DNA of 64,000 nt. Origin: Pseudomonas viridiflava. Lineage in GTDB: Bacteria > Pseudomonadota > Gammaproteobacteria > Pseudomonadales > Pseudomonadaceae. This document shows, piece after piece, positions 25,685-34,849 of this stretch. A program made the position numbers and the translations under genes. The stretch spans positions 219,543 through 283,542 of the forward strand of contig NZ_UWFN01000347.1 in assembly GCF_900602065.1 (NCBI RefSeq). The letters run 5' to 3'. Numbering within the stretch: the first letter of the stretch is position 1; each line of letters starts with the position of its first letter. The notes under the pieces were generated by a model. The model was given only the letters and a program-made list of their open reading frames with translations, was not told the DNA's origin and ran no database searches.

Positions 25685-27028
25685 ATGATCCATATCCCGA
25701 AGTCGGAATACGCTCGTCGACGCAAGGCCTTGATGGCGCAGATGGAACCCAACAGCATCGCCATCCTGCCCGCTGCTGCCGTGGTGATCCGCAATCGCGA
25801 TGTGGAGCATGTGTATCGTCAGGACAGCGACTTTCAATACCTGAGCGGCTTCCCTGAGCCCGAAGCGGTAGTGGTGTTGATCCCCGGCCGCGAATATGGC
25901 GAATACGTGCTGTTCTGTCGTGAGCGTAACCCTCAGCGTGAACTCTGGGATGGGCTGCGCGCTGGCCAGGAAGGCGCTATCCGTGACTTCGGTGCCGACG
26001 ACGCCTTCCCGATCAACGATATCGACGAAATCCTGCCTGGCCTGATTGAAGGCCGTGACCGGGTTTACTCGGCAATGGGCAGTAATGCCGAGTTTGATCG
26101 GCACCTGATGGAATGGATCAATGTCATCCGCTCCAAAGCTCATCTGGGCGCGCAACCACCGAACGAATTCGTTGCCCTGGATCACCTGCTGCACGACATG
26201 CGTCTGTATAAATCGGCGGCAGAAATCAAAGTGATGCGCGAAGCGGCAAGGATTTCCGCCCGCGCTCACGTTCGGGCGATGCAAGCCTGTCGCCCAGGGC
26301 TGCATGAGTTCAGCCTGGAAGCCGAGCTGGATTACGAGTTCCGCAAAGGCGGCGCTAAGATGCCTGCTTATGGCTCCATCGTTGCCTCGGGCCGCAACGC
26401 CTGCATCCTGCACTATCAGGAAAACGATGCGCTGCTCAGAGATGGCGACCTGGTGATGATCGACGCAGGCTGTGAAATTGATTGCTACGCCAGTGACATC
26501 TCACGAACCTTCCCGGTCAGCGGCAAATTCTCCCCTGAGCAGAAAGCTATCTACGAGCTGGTGCTCAAGGCTCAGGAAGCAGCCTTTGCGGCCATTGGCC
26601 CGGATAAGCACTGGAACCAGGCGCACGAGGCAACGGTTCAGGTGATTACCGAAGGCTTGGTGGAACTAGGCCTGCTGCAAGGCGATGTGAACGAACTGAT
26701 CGCCGGCGAGGCGTACAAAGCTTTCTACATGCATCGGGCCGGACACTGGCTGGGGATGGACGTGCATGACGTGGGTGACTACAAGGTCGGCGGCGAATGG
26801 CGGGTACTGGAAGTCGGCATGACCCTGACGGTCGAACCGGGTATTTATATTGCGCCGGACAACCAACAGGTCGCGAAAAAATGGCGAGGTATCGGTGTGC
26901 GAATCGAGGATGACGTCGTGGTGACCAAAAAAGGCTGTGAAATTCTTACCGGTGGTGTGCCCAAGTCTGTCGCGGAAATCGAGGCGTTGATGGCAGCCGC
27001 CCGTAACCAACCGGAATTCGCAGCATGA
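25685..27028 (+). CDS. pepP: Xaa-Pro aminopeptidase, M24B
   Basis: The protein of 447 residues has an AMP_N domain (residues 1-140) and a pita-bread catalytic domain. Metal ligands are in MIDAGCEIDCYASDISRTFP (two Asp), HRAGHWLGMDVHD (His), LTVEPGIYI (Glu) and IRIEDDVVV-like VRIEDDVVVT (Glu). It removes an N-terminal residue next to Pro. It overlaps ubiH by four bases (ATGA), the conserved linkage to ubiquinone synthesis. Confidence 0.94.
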   Translation: MIHIPKSEYARRRKALMAQMEPNSIAILPAAAVVIRNRDVEHVYRQDSDFQYLSGFPEPEAVVVLIPGREYGEYVLFCRERNPQRELWDGLRAGQEGAIRDFGADDAFPINDIDEILPGLIEGRDRVYSAMGSNAEFDRHLMEWINVIRSKAHLGAQPPNEFVALDHLLHDMRLYKSAAEIKVMREAARISARAHVRAMQACRPGLHEFSLEAELDYEFRKGGAKMPAYGSIVASGRNACILHYQENDALLRDGDLVMIDAGCEIDCYASDISRTFPVSGKFSPEQKAIYELVLKAQEAAFAAIGPDKHWNQAHEATVQVITEGLVELGLLQGDVNELIAGEAYKAFYMHRAGHWLGMDVHDVGDYKVGGEWRVLEVGMTLTVEPGIYIAPDNQQVAKKWRGIGVRIEDDVVVTKKGCEILTGGVPKSVAEIEALMAAARNQPEFAA

Positions 27029-28212
27029 GCCGTTTCAATCTGGCAATCGTCGGCGGTGGCCTGGTCGGCGCCAGCCTCGCCATGGCTTTGCAGGCCGGCG
27101 CTAAGGAGCGCGGCTGGAAGATCGTCCTGATCGAGCAGTTCGCTCCAGGTGATACCTATCAGCCTAGCTATGACGCTCGGTCTTCGGCGCTTTCATTCGG
27201 CGCTCGACAAATTTATGAGCGCCTCGGGCTGTGGCAAGCCATCGCCCGCCGCGCCGAACCGATCCTGCAAATTCAAGTGTCAGATCGCGGTAGGTTCGGC
27301 TCTGCGCGCTTATCGGCAATGGAAGAAGGTGTGCCCGCCTTGGGCTATGTGGTGGAAAACGCCTGGCTGGGCCAATGCCTTTGGCAGGGTCTGGACAACG
27401 ATGTGGTCAGTTGGCGCGTCCCCGCCGAAGTCAAACACATGCAGGCGTTGCCTGATGGTTATCGTCTGTTGCTGGATGACGAGACCGAACTGGAGTGTGA
27501 TCTGGCGGTACTGGCTGACGGCGGCCGCTCAAGCCTGCGTGAGCAGTTGGGCATTGGTGTTCGCCAGCGTCCTTACAATCAGAGCGCGCTGATCGCCAAT
27601 ATCACGCCGAGCGAAGCTCACTGCGGTCAGGCCTTCGAGCGCTTTACCGATGAAGGCCCAATGGCCCTGTTGCCGCTGCCGGAAAATCGCTGTGCGCTGG
27701 TCTGGACCCGCACGGGGGCGGATACTCAGCGCTTGCTCGAACTGGACGACCGCAGCTTCCTCAACGAACTGCAGAGTGTATTCGGCTATCGCCTCGGTAC
27801 GTTGCAGCAAGTCGGGGCGCGGCATGTGTATCCGCTGAACCTCATTGAAGCCGAAGAACAAGTACGCTCGCACCTTGTCGTACTGGGTAACGCAGCGCAC
27901 AGCCTGCACCCGATTGCCGGGCAGGGTTTCAACCTGTCACTACGGGATGCCCATGCGTTGGCGCAGACGTTACTGAGCAGCGACACGCTGCCCGGCGACC
28001 TGTCGACGCTGCAGCTCTATCGCGAACAACAACGCGTGGACCAGCAACTCACGGTCGGTTTTTCAGATCAGGTCACGCGCTTGTTCGGCAGCAATCAGCC
28101 GTTGATCGCGGCCGGGCGTAACCTCGGCTTACTCGGGCTTGATTTGTTACCCCCGGCCAAGCGCTGGTTTGCGCGGCAGGCAATGGGGCTGGGAACACGC
28201 CCTAATGTTTGA
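27025..28212 (+). CDS. ubiH: 2-polyprenyl-6-methoxyphenol hydroxylase (UbiH)
   Basis: This 395-residue FAD monooxygenase has the dinucleotide motif VGGGLVGASLAMAL at residue 7, an ARSSAL loop (DARSSALSFGARQI), the DG motif LAVLADGGRSSLREQLGI and the FAD motif GNAAHSLHPIAGQGFNLSLRD. It hydroxylates the ring in ubiquinone synthesis at the inner membrane. The ATG overlaps the pepP stop. The next gene is a paralogue of the same fold. Confidence 0.92.
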   Translation: MSRFNLAIVGGGLVGASLAMALQAGAKERGWKIVLIEQFAPGDTYQPSYDARSSALSFGARQIYERLGLWQAIARRAEPILQIQVSDRGRFGSARLSAMEEGVPALGYVVENAWLGQCLWQGLDNDVVSWRVPAEVKHMQALPDGYRLLLDDETELECDLAVLADGGRSSLREQLGIGVRQRPYNQSALIANITPSEAHCGQAFERFTDEGPMALLPLPENRCALVWTRTGADTQRLLELDDRSFLNELQSVFGYRLGTLQQVGARHVYPLNLIEAEEQVRSHLVVLGNAAHSLHPIAGQGFNLSLRDAHALAQTLLSSDTLPGDLSTLQLYREQQRVDQQLTVGFSDQVTRLFGSNQPLIAAGRNLGLLGLDLLPPAKRWFARQAMGLGTRPNV

Positions 28213-28264
28213 TCTACAGTTTCTTAACCACCGGCTCACGCCTACAGCGGGAACGATTTAAAGC

Positions 28265-29485
28265 ATGGAAATCCGCGCAGATCTGCTGATTGTCGGAGCC
28301 GGAATGGTTGGCAGCGCTCTGGCGCTCGCACTCCAGGGCAGCGGCTTGAACATTGTCGTGGTCGATGGCGGCCCGCTGAGCGTCAAGCCGTTCGATACCC
28401 AGGCCATGTTCGAACCACGGGTCAGCGCATTGTCTTCCGCCAGCCAGCGGATCCTGCAGCGCCTCGGCGCGTGGGAAGGCATCGCCAGTCGGCGCACCAG
28501 TCCTTACGGCGAAATGCAGGTCTGGGATGGCAGCGGCACGGGGCACATTCACTTCTCGGCAGCCAGCGTGCACGCCGAAGTACTCGGCCACATCGTAGAA
28601 AACCGTGTCGTTCAAGACGCCTTGCTTGAGCGTCTGCATGACTGTGACATTGGTCTGCTGGCGAATGCGCGACTGGAACAAATGAGACGTTCTGGCGACG
28701 ATTGGTTGCTGACCCTGGCTGACGGTCGCCTATTGCGTGCGCCGCTGGTGATTGCCGCTGACGGCGCAAACTCGGCTGTCCGACGCCTGACCGGGACTCA
28801 AACCCGCGAATGGGACTACCAGCATCACGCTATCGTGACGAGCGTACGGACCAGCAATTCGCACCGCAAAACGGCATGGCAACGTTTTACCGATAATGGT
28901 CCGCTGGCATTTCTACCGCTGCAGCGTGAAGGCGAGCATTGGTGCTCCATTGTCTGGTCGGTCACCCCAAAAGAAGCCGAGCGACTGACCGCCCTCGACG
29001 ATGAAACCTTCTGCCGTGAGCTTGAACAGGCTTTCGAGGGGCGTCTTGGCTCTGTTGTGGCCACAGACCCACGACTCTGCGTGCCATTGCGCCAGCGCCA
29101 CGCCAAGCGTTATGTCGCTGAAGGCCTGGCCTTGATCGGTGACGCCGCCCACACCATCCACCCTCTGGCAGGCCAAGGCGTAAACCTGGGTTTCCTCGAT
29201 GCGGCAGTGCTGGCCGAAGTGTTGTTGCACGCCAGCGAGCGCGGCGAACGTCTGGCCGATGAGCGCGTGCTGAGCCGCTTCGAACGGCGGCGCATGCCCC
29301 ACAACCTGGCGCTGATGGCCGCCATGGAAGGCTTTGAGCGCTTGTTCCAGGCAGATCAGCTGCCATTGCGCTGGCTGCGCAACACAGGTCTGAAAATGGT
29401 TAATCAGGTGCCGGAAGCCAAAGCGACATTCGTGCGACAGGCTCTGGGGTTGAGTGGGGACTTGCCGGAGCTGGCGCGGTTGTAA
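28265..29485 (+). CDS. UbiI/VisC-type FAD-dependent ubiquinone hydroxylase
   Basis: The 406-residue protein resembles the preceding UbiH in plan: VGAGMVGSALALALQGSGL at the N-terminus, EPRVSALSSASQRIL, VIAADGANSAVRRLTG and GDAAHTIHPLAGQGVNLGFLDA. In E. coli the third gene of this operon (visC, ubiI) hydroxylates C5 of the ring, so that role is inferred by position. UbiF is an alternative. The ATG is 52 bases past ubiH. A pair of repeats follows. Confidence 0.88.
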   Translation: MEIRADLLIVGAGMVGSALALALQGSGLNIVVVDGGPLSVKPFDTQAMFEPRVSALSSASQRILQRLGAWEGIASRRTSPYGEMQVWDGSGTGHIHFSAASVHAEVLGHIVENRVVQDALLERLHDCDIGLLANARLEQMRRSGDDWLLTLADGRLLRAPLVIAADGANSAVRRLTGTQTREWDYQHHAIVTSVRTSNSHRKTAWQRFTDNGPLAFLPLQREGEHWCSIVWSVTPKEAERLTALDDETFCRELEQAFEGRLGSVVATDPRLCVPLRQRHAKRYVAEGLALIGDAAHTIHPLAGQGVNLGFLDAAVLAEVLLHASERGERLADERVLSRFERRRMPHNLALMAAMEGFERLFQADQLPLRWLRNTGLKMVNQVPEAKATFVRQALGLSGDLPELARL

Positions 29486-29502
29486 GCCCCATGTCTTGGT
29501 AA

Positions 29503-29592
29503 TGTGGGAGCCGGGCTTGCCCGCGATACAAACACCTCGGTGCAACAGACATATCGCGTCATCGTTCATCGCGGGCAAGCCCGGCTCCCACA
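29503..29592. repeat. REP/BIME-type inverted repeat, GTGGGAGCCGGGCTTGCCCGC
   Basis: The arms TGTGGGAGCCGGGCTTGCCC and complement flank about 45 bases. It begins about 20 bases after the UbiI-like stop and is followed 15 bases later by a repeat of another family. Confidence 0.85.
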
Positions 29593-29606
29593 GGAAACGC
29601 GTTTCA

Positions 29607-29702
29607 CCTGTGGGACCGAATTCATTCGGGAAGGCGGTATTTCAGACGACGCATGGACTGTGGCTGTACTGGCCCCTTCGCGAATAAATTCGCTCCCACG
29701 GG
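29607..29702. repeat. Inverted repeat, GTGGGACCGAATTCATTCGGG family
   Basis: The left arm CCTGTGGGACCGAATTCATT and right arm ending AATAAATTCGCTCCCACGG pair with several mismatches. The internal stretch GCGGTATTTCAGACGACGCAT closely resembles the middle of the repeat at 36351, so whole elements, not just arms, are conserved. Confidence 0.8.
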
Positions 29703-29768
29703 GATTGGGTCTGCAGGTCGACATATCTCCCACAATTAATGCCCATTGCTCGCCAGCTGCAACATTCT

Positions 29769-29792
29769 GTTACGCGTCTAGCCAGACGTAAC
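29769..29792. promoter_or_regulatory. Inverted repeat upstream of the ferric binding protein
   Basis: GTTACG and CGTAAC flank 12 bases that contain a further AGACG/CGTCT pair. It lies about 55 bases before the ATG of the ferric binding-protein gene, so it could be an operator. It does not resemble the Fur consensus strongly. Confidence 0.35.
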
Positions 29793-29844
29793 AAATGGGA
29801 TTCACTACCATTTCGCCTCATTTTTGCGATCGCGAGACACTTCC

Positions 29845-30846
29845 ATGCAGGCGAGCAAGCGTCTTCTGGCGGCTTTGACACTGACAGTGCTTGGCAGCAC
29901 AGCCCAGGCTGCCGACGAGGTAGTGGTTTACTCCTCACGAATCGATGAACTGATCAAACCGGTGTTTGATGCGTACACCGCCAAGACCGGCGTAAAGGTC
30001 AAGTTCATCACCGACAAGGAAGCGCCACTGATGCAGCGCATCAAGGCCGAGGGCGAGAACGCCACAGCCGACCTGCTGCTCACCGTCGACGCGGGCAACC
30101 TCTGGCAAGCCGAGCAGATGGGCATTCTGCAGCCGTTCACCTCACCGGTGATCGACGCCAATATTCCTGCACAATATCGCTCCTCGACTCATAGCTGGAC
30201 CGGCCTGAGCCTGCGCGCCCGGACCATCGCCTATTCGACTGATCGTGTTAAACCCCAAGAGTTGACCACCTACGAAGCTCTGGCAGGTAAAGACTGGGAA
30301 GGTCGCCTGTGCCTGCGTACCGCGAAAAAGGTTTACAACCAGTCGCTGACCGCAACCCTGATCGAAACCCATGGCGCCGAAGCCTCCGAGAAAATCCTCA
30401 AAGGCTGGGTTAACAACCTGTCCACCGACGTGTTCTCCGACGACATCGCGGTGCTGGAAGCGATTAACGCCGGTCAGTGCGATGTCGGCATCGTCAACAC
30501 CTACTACTATGGCCGCCTGCACAAGGAAAATCCTGATCTGGCAGTGAAGCTGTTCTGGCCGAATCAGTCGGACCGTGGTGTGCATGTCAACTTGTCCGGT
30601 ATCGGCCTGACCAAATATGCCCCTCATCCAGAAGCCGCCAAGGCGATGGTCGAGTGGATGACTGGCCCTGAGGCGCAAGCGATCTTCGCGGGTACTAATC
30701 AAGAGTTCCCGGCCAACCCGAAAGTCGCCCCGTCAGAGGAAGTCGCGAGCTGGGGTCAGTTCAAGGCTGATACCATCCCGGTCGAAGTTGCAGGCAAGCG
30801 CCAGGCCGAAGCGATCCGCATGATGGATCGGGTCGGCTGGAATTGA
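29845..30846 (+). CDS. Ferric iron ABC transporter, periplasmic binding protein
   Basis: From ATG 29845 the 333-residue protein has a signal peptide (MQASKRLLAALTLTVLGSTA, cut near AQA-AD). The mature part is FbpA/AfuA-like: VVVYSSRIDELIKPVFDAYT, TGVKVKFITDKEAPLMQR, and GQCDVGIVNTYYYGRLH with the Tyr pair that ligates ferric iron. It delivers periplasmic Fe3+ to the permease encoded 125 bases downstream, across a repeat. The ATPase that must complete the importer is not adjacent. Confidence 0.92.
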   Translation: MQASKRLLAALTLTVLGSTAQAADEVVVYSSRIDELIKPVFDAYTAKTGVKVKFITDKEAPLMQRIKAEGENATADLLLTVDAGNLWQAEQMGILQPFTSPVIDANIPAQYRSSTHSWTGLSLRARTIAYSTDRVKPQELTTYEALAGKDWEGRLCLRTAKKVYNQSLTATLIETHGAEASEKILKGWVNNLSTDVFSDDIAVLEAINAGQCDVGIVNTYYYGRLHKENPDLAVKLFWPNQSDRGVHVNLSGIGLTKYAPHPEAAKAMVEWMTGPEAQAIFAGTNQEFPANPKVAPSEEVASWGQFKADTIPVEVAGKRQAEAIRMMDRVGWN

Positions 30847-30867
30847 TTTCAGCCTGACGCCTGCCGA

Positions 30868-30955
30868 TGTAGGAGCGCGCTTGCCCGCGATAGCTATCTT
30901 TCTGTCGAAACTTTTCGGCTGAAAAAACGCTATCGCGGGCAAGCGCGCTCCTACA
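30868..30955. repeat. REP/BIME-type inverted repeat, GTAGGAGCGCGCTTGCCCGC family
   Basis: The arms TGTAGGAGCGCGCTTGCCCG and complement flank about 35 bases. It sits inside the iron-import operon between the binding-protein and permease genes, where it could set their relative expression. It is closely matched by the repeat at 34747. Confidence 0.85.
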
Positions 30956-30971
30956 GACCCAAGTCGTAACC

Positions 30972-32609
30972 ATGCCTTTAAGGTCCCACCCCTTGGCCCA
31001 CCCCGCCCAACGCCGCTGGTATCCACTGGTCTTCACCATCGCTGCTTTGGTGCTGCTGCCGCTCAGCGTTTTGCTGTTGTCGTGGCAGACCATCGACGTG
31101 CAGATCTGGTCGCACCTGTGGGAAACACAGATGCCACGCCTGCTGGGCAATACCCTGACGCTGATCGTCGGGGTCGGCCTTGGGGTCACCCTGCTGGGCG
31201 TCAGCCTTGCCTGGCTGACCAGCTTGTGCGAATTCCCCGGTCGACGCTGGCTGGACTGGGCCTTGATGCTGCCTTTCGCAATTCCCGCCTATGTGCTGGC
31301 CTTTGTGTTTGTCGGCCTGCTGGACTTTGCAGGTCCCGTACAAACACTGTTGCGCGAGTGGTTCGGGACGGGCTTGCGACTGCCGCGAGTACGCTCCACG
31401 GGCGGCGTGATTATCGTGCTGGTGCTGGTGTTCTATCCGTACGTATACCTGCTGGCCCGAACGGCGTTTCTTGCTCAGGGTAAAGGGCTGATGGAGGCTG
31501 CCCGCGTGCTTGGGCAAACGCCATGGCAGGCATTCTGGCGGGTAGCCCTACCCATGGCACGGCCTGCCATTGGTGCGGGTGTGGCACTGGCGCTGATGGA
31601 AACCCTCGCGGATTTTGGCGCGGTTTCGGTGTTCAACTTCGATACGTTCACCACGGCCATTTATAAAACCTGGTACGGCTTCTTCAGCCTCTCCAGCGCA
31701 GCGCAGCTGGCCAGCCTGTTGCTGCTGGCGGTGATGATCGTGCTTTACGGCGAACGCCGAGCCAGAGGTGCGAGCCGGGCGACCAACGAAAGGCCCCGGG
31801 TCAAGGCGCTTTACCATCTTCGCGGATTCAAAGCGGCTGCTGCCAGTTGCTGGTGTGGGCTGGTGTTCATCTGCGCCTTTGCGGTACCACTGCTGCAACT
31901 GATCGTCTGGGTCTGGCAACGCGGGCGCTTCGATCTGGATGAACGCTATACCGGGCTAATCCTGCACACCTTATACCTGGGTGGAATAGCAGCGCTCATA
32001 ACCGTAAGCGTGGCGTTGGTACTGGCATTTGCCCGGCGTCTGGCCCCGACTCCAGCGATCAACTCAGGGGTCGGTCTTGCGAACCTGGGCTATGCGCTGC
32101 CTGGCTCGGTATTGGCCGTGTCAATCATGCTTGCCTTCAGTTATCTGGATCGAGTGCTGGTAATCCCTGTGTCCAGTTGGCTAGGGGGGGCGGGCAAACC
32201 GTTGCTGCTGGGAAGCCTCGCCGCATTGCTGCTGGCCTACTTGGTGCGTTTCATTGCAGTGGCCTACGGACCGCTCGAAAACAGCCTGTCACGCATCCGC
32301 CCTTCTCTTCCGGAAGCAGCGCGTAGCTTGGGTGTCAGTGGGCCGCGATTGTTTTTCAAGGTGTATCTGCCCTTGCTGATTCCGGGCGCCTTGAGCGCAG
32401 CGTTGCTGGTCTTCGTCGACGTCCTCAAAGAGATGCCCGCCACCTTGCTCATGCGCCCGTTCGGCTGGGACACGCTGGCGGTACGCATCTTCGAAATGAC
32501 CAGCGAAGGCGAGTGGGCCCGCGCCGCCCTGCCTGCCCTGACGCTGGTTCTTGTTGGCCTGTTGCCGGTCATCGGCTTGATCAGACGCTCGGCTCGTCAA
32601 TTTCGTTAG
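30972..32609 (+). CDS. Ferric iron ABC transporter, double permease
   Basis: At 545 residues this is a fused permease with about twelve helices and two EAA-type loops (MEAARVLGQTPWQAFWRVALP in the first half, LPEAARSLGVSGPRLFFKVYLP in the second). This is the FbpB/SfuB arrangement for ferric iron. It begins close after the repeat at 30868 and ends at 32609. A partner ATPase is missing from the operon and is presumably encoded elsewhere. Confidence 0.92.
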   Translation: MPLRSHPLAHPAQRRWYPLVFTIAALVLLPLSVLLLSWQTIDVQIWSHLWETQMPRLLGNTLTLIVGVGLGVTLLGVSLAWLTSLCEFPGRRWLDWALMLPFAIPAYVLAFVFVGLLDFAGPVQTLLREWFGTGLRLPRVRSTGGVIIVLVLVFYPYVYLLARTAFLAQGKGLMEAARVLGQTPWQAFWRVALPMARPAIGAGVALALMETLADFGAVSVFNFDTFTTAIYKTWYGFFSLSSAAQLASLLLLAVMIVLYGERRARGASRATNERPRVKALYHLRGFKAAAASCWCGLVFICAFAVPLLQLIVWVWQRGRFDLDERYTGLILHTLYLGGIAALITVSVALVLAFARRLAPTPAINSGVGLANLGYALPGSVLAVSIMLAFSYLDRVLVIPVSSWLGGAGKPLLLGSLAALLLAYLVRFIAVAYGPLENSLSRIRPSLPEAARSLGVSGPRLFFKVYLPLLIPGALSAALLVFVDVLKEMPATLLMRPFGWDTLAVRIFEMTSEGEWARAALPALTLVLVGLLPVIGLIRRSARQFR

Positions 32610-32763
32610 ATGCGGGTCTACAACCTTGCGGCTACAATGCGCCGCAATCGGTGTGGTCTGTCAGACTGTTCGACATGTTGCTATCTGTTCTACACCCCAA
32701 TTCACGGGGGCATGTGAGCACTCTGCCTGTCCGCATCTTCGCCACGCCCGGAAGGAGAAACCC

Positions 32764-33846
32764 ATGGGACAGCGCACGCCGCTTTTTGACCTGCACCTCG
32801 CGCTCGGCGCGAAGATGGTCGATTTTGGTGGTTGGGACATGCCGTTGCATTATGGATCGCAGGTCGAAGAGCACCATCAGGTGCGCCGCGACTGCGGTGT
32901 GTTCGACGTCTCACACATGCATGTGATTGATGTGACCGGCAGCCAGGCAAAAACCTGGCTGCAGTACTTGCTCGCCAATGATGTCGACCGGCTGAAAAAT
33001 GTCGGGCAAGCGCTGTACAGCGCAATGCTTGATAACGACGGCGGGATCATCGACGACATGATCGTCTACCTCACCGACAGTGGTTACCGGCTGGTGGTCA
33101 ACGCCGCCACGGGCGAGAAAGACCTGGCCTGGATGTTCGTGCATCTGAACGACTTCGATGTTCAGTTGAACAAGCGCAATGACCTGTCGATGCTGGCCAT
33201 CCAGGGCCCCAATGCCCGAAACAAGATCGCCGAACTGGTAACCGCCTCCCGCGCCGAACTTATCCGTCAGCTCAAGCCGTTCGAAGGTCGCGACGATGGC
33301 GACTGGTTCATCGCCCGTACTGGTTATACCGGCGAAGACGGGCTGGAAATCATTCTGCCGTCGCAACAAGCACCTGGTTTCTTCAATGATCTGGTGGGCG
33401 CGGGTATTTCTCCGATTGGTCTGGGTGCAAGAGACACCTTGCGCCTTGAAGCAGGGATGAACCTTTATGGCCAGGACATCGACGAGCAGGTCACGCCACT
33501 GGTAGCCAATATGGCCTGGACCCTCGCCTGGGAGCCGACTTCGCGCAAATTCATCGGACGAGCAGCTCTGGAAGCCGAGCGCGCACGGGGCATAGCGTCA
33601 AAACTGGTCGGACTGGTACTCGAAGAGCGCGGCGTTTTGCGTGCTCATCAGGTGGTCCGTATCGCAGAAATTGGCGAAGGAGAGATCACCAGTGGTAGTT
33701 TCTCTCCTACGCTAAGCAAGTCGATTGCCTTGGCACGTGTGCCCATGGCCACTGCTGACCGTGCCGAAGTCGAAATTCGTGGCAAATGGTACCCGGTTCG
33801 CGTGGTGAAGCCCGCGTTTGTACGTCATGGCAAAGCCCTGATCTGA
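32764..33846 (+). CDS. gcvT: Aminomethyltransferase, glycine cleavage T protein
   Basis: ATG 32764 follows AAGGAG; a longer open frame from 32626 is not preferred. The 360-residue product has the T-protein core: FDLHLALGAKMVDFGGWDMP, GVFDVSHMHV, DLSMLAIQGPNARNK, TGYTGEDGLEI and LRLEAGMNLYGQDID, with the catalytic Asp in the usual place. It transfers the aminomethyl group from H-protein to tetrahydrofolate. It is followed by gcvH but not by gcvP. A TACAAT -10-like box lies at 32633. Confidence 0.95.
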   Translation: MGQRTPLFDLHLALGAKMVDFGGWDMPLHYGSQVEEHHQVRRDCGVFDVSHMHVIDVTGSQAKTWLQYLLANDVDRLKNVGQALYSAMLDNDGGIIDDMIVYLTDSGYRLVVNAATGEKDLAWMFVHLNDFDVQLNKRNDLSMLAIQGPNARNKIAELVTASRAELIRQLKPFEGRDDGDWFIARTGYTGEDGLEIILPSQQAPGFFNDLVGAGISPIGLGARDTLRLEAGMNLYGQDIDEQVTPLVANMAWTLAWEPTSRKFIGRAALEAERARGIASKLVGLVLEERGVLRAHQVVRIAEIGEGEITSGSFSPTLSKSIALARVPMATADRAEVEIRGKWYPVRVVKPAFVRHGKALI

Positions 33847-33892
33847 ATTTTCCTGGCGGGTTTACCGCTGACCCGATGTTGAGGATGACTAT

Positions 33893-34276
33893 ATGAGCAA
33901 TATCCCCGCCGAACTGCGTTTTGCTGAAAGCCACGAGTGGGCGAAGAAAGAAGGTGACCTGATCGTTGTCGGCATTTCCGATCACGCTCAGGAAGCGCTG
34001 GGTGACGTGGTATTCGTTGAGCTGCCAGAAATCGGCAAAGTCTTCGCTGCTGGCGACGCTGCAGGTGTCGTTGAATCGGTGAAAGCCGCTTCCGATATCT
34101 ATTCGCCGATTGCCGGTGAAGTCGTCGAAGTCAACGAAGCGCTGGCTGATGCGCCGGAATCGTTGAACAACGACTCTTACGGTGCCTGGATTTTCAAGAT
34201 CAAGCCAAGTGCAGCCGATGCCGATCTGGCAAAACTGCTGGATGCTGCAGGTTACAAGGCCGCTATCGGCGAATAA
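33893..34276 (+). CDS. gcvH: Glycine cleavage H protein
   Basis: The 127-residue protein contains the lipoyl-lysine motif in VVESVKAASDIYSPIAGE. The N-terminus (AELRFAESHEWAKKEGD) and hydrophobic strands are typical. It shuttles the methylamine group between P, T and L proteins. It follows gcvT by 46 bases and ends 20 bases before a strong terminator. Confidence 0.96.
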   Translation: MSNIPAELRFAESHEWAKKEGDLIVVGISDHAQEALGDVVFVELPEIGKVFAAGDAAGVVESVKAASDIYSPIAGEVVEVNEALADAPESLNNDSYGAWIFKIKPSAADADLAKLLDAAGYKAAIGE

Positions 34277-34293
34277 GCCGAACAGCCCGCCAT

Positions 34294-34325
34294 AAAAAAT
34301 GCCGCTCATTGAGCGGCATTTTTTT
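34294..34325 (+). terminator. Terminator of gcvH, usable in both directions
   Basis: AAAAAATGCCGCTC and GAGCGGCATTTTTT form a perfect 14-bp stem around ATT. It lies between the convergent gcvH and DUF2388 genes. Confidence 0.92.
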
Positions 34326-34335
34326 CGCCAGCAAC

Positions 34336-34659
34336 TTACTGGTTTTCAGCGACCAGATTCTTGGCCAGGATGGCATTAGCCAGATCCATGTCCGAGGCAT
34401 TCAGGCCTGGGTTTTCACTGCGAACCTGCTGAATGGCAGCTTCCAGGAAAGGGCCACGGATGCCGCCGTCGCTGGCAACGAAGCTGCCTGCGTCGTCTTG
34501 AGCGGCAACGATCAGTTTGTGATCCTTGAAAGTCAGGTAAGTGGAGCCGGTAGTGGCGCCCGAAGAAATAACATCACGCCAGAACCCAGCGTCAGCCATT
34601 GCTGAACCAACCGGGAGAGAGAGCAGAGCAAACGTGGCGACAGCGAGCTTGAGACGCAT
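34336..34659 (-). CDS. DUF2388-type small exported protein
   Basis: From ATG 34659 the 107-residue protein has a signal peptide (MRLKLAVATFALLSLPVGSA, cut near AMA-DA). The mature part reads GFWRDVISSGATTGSTYLTF, DAGSFVASDGGIRGPFLEAA, then SDMDLANAILAKNL. This is the small Pseudomonas family DUF2388; its function is unknown. Longer frames upstream are not supported. It is monocistronic. Confidence 0.85.
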   Translation of the reverse strand: MRLKLAVATFALLSLPVGSAMADAGFWRDVISSGATTGSTYLTFKDHKLIVAAQDDAGSFVASDGGIRGPFLEAAIQQVRSENPGLNASDMDLANAILAKNLVAENQ

Positions 34660-34746
34660 GGTGAGGTACTCCAACAGTGATTGTTCTGAAACTGTTGGAT
34701 GTCTGGAGTGATGCGGTAGTTCCATGATGGATGCGACCGAAAACCA

Positions 34747-34833
34747 GTAGGAGCGCGCTTGCCCGCGATAGCAGTCTTCCAGATAGCGTACCGGAGCCTG
34801 ACTTAATGCTATCGCGGGCAAGCGCGCTCCTAC
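34747..34833. repeat. REP/BIME-type inverted repeat, GTAGGAGCGCGCTTGCCCGC family
   Basis: The arms GTAGGAGCGCGCTTGCCCGC and complement surround about 35 bases. It lies between the DUF2388 start and the stop of the NfeD-like gene and matches the repeat at 30868. Confidence 0.83.
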
Positions 34834-34849
34834 AGGCGTCAGGTGTTAC

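Noticed and set aside
32610..32763. Glycine riboswitch upstream of gcvT
   Set aside because: I found no conserved tandem aptamer cores in the 154 bases before the gene.
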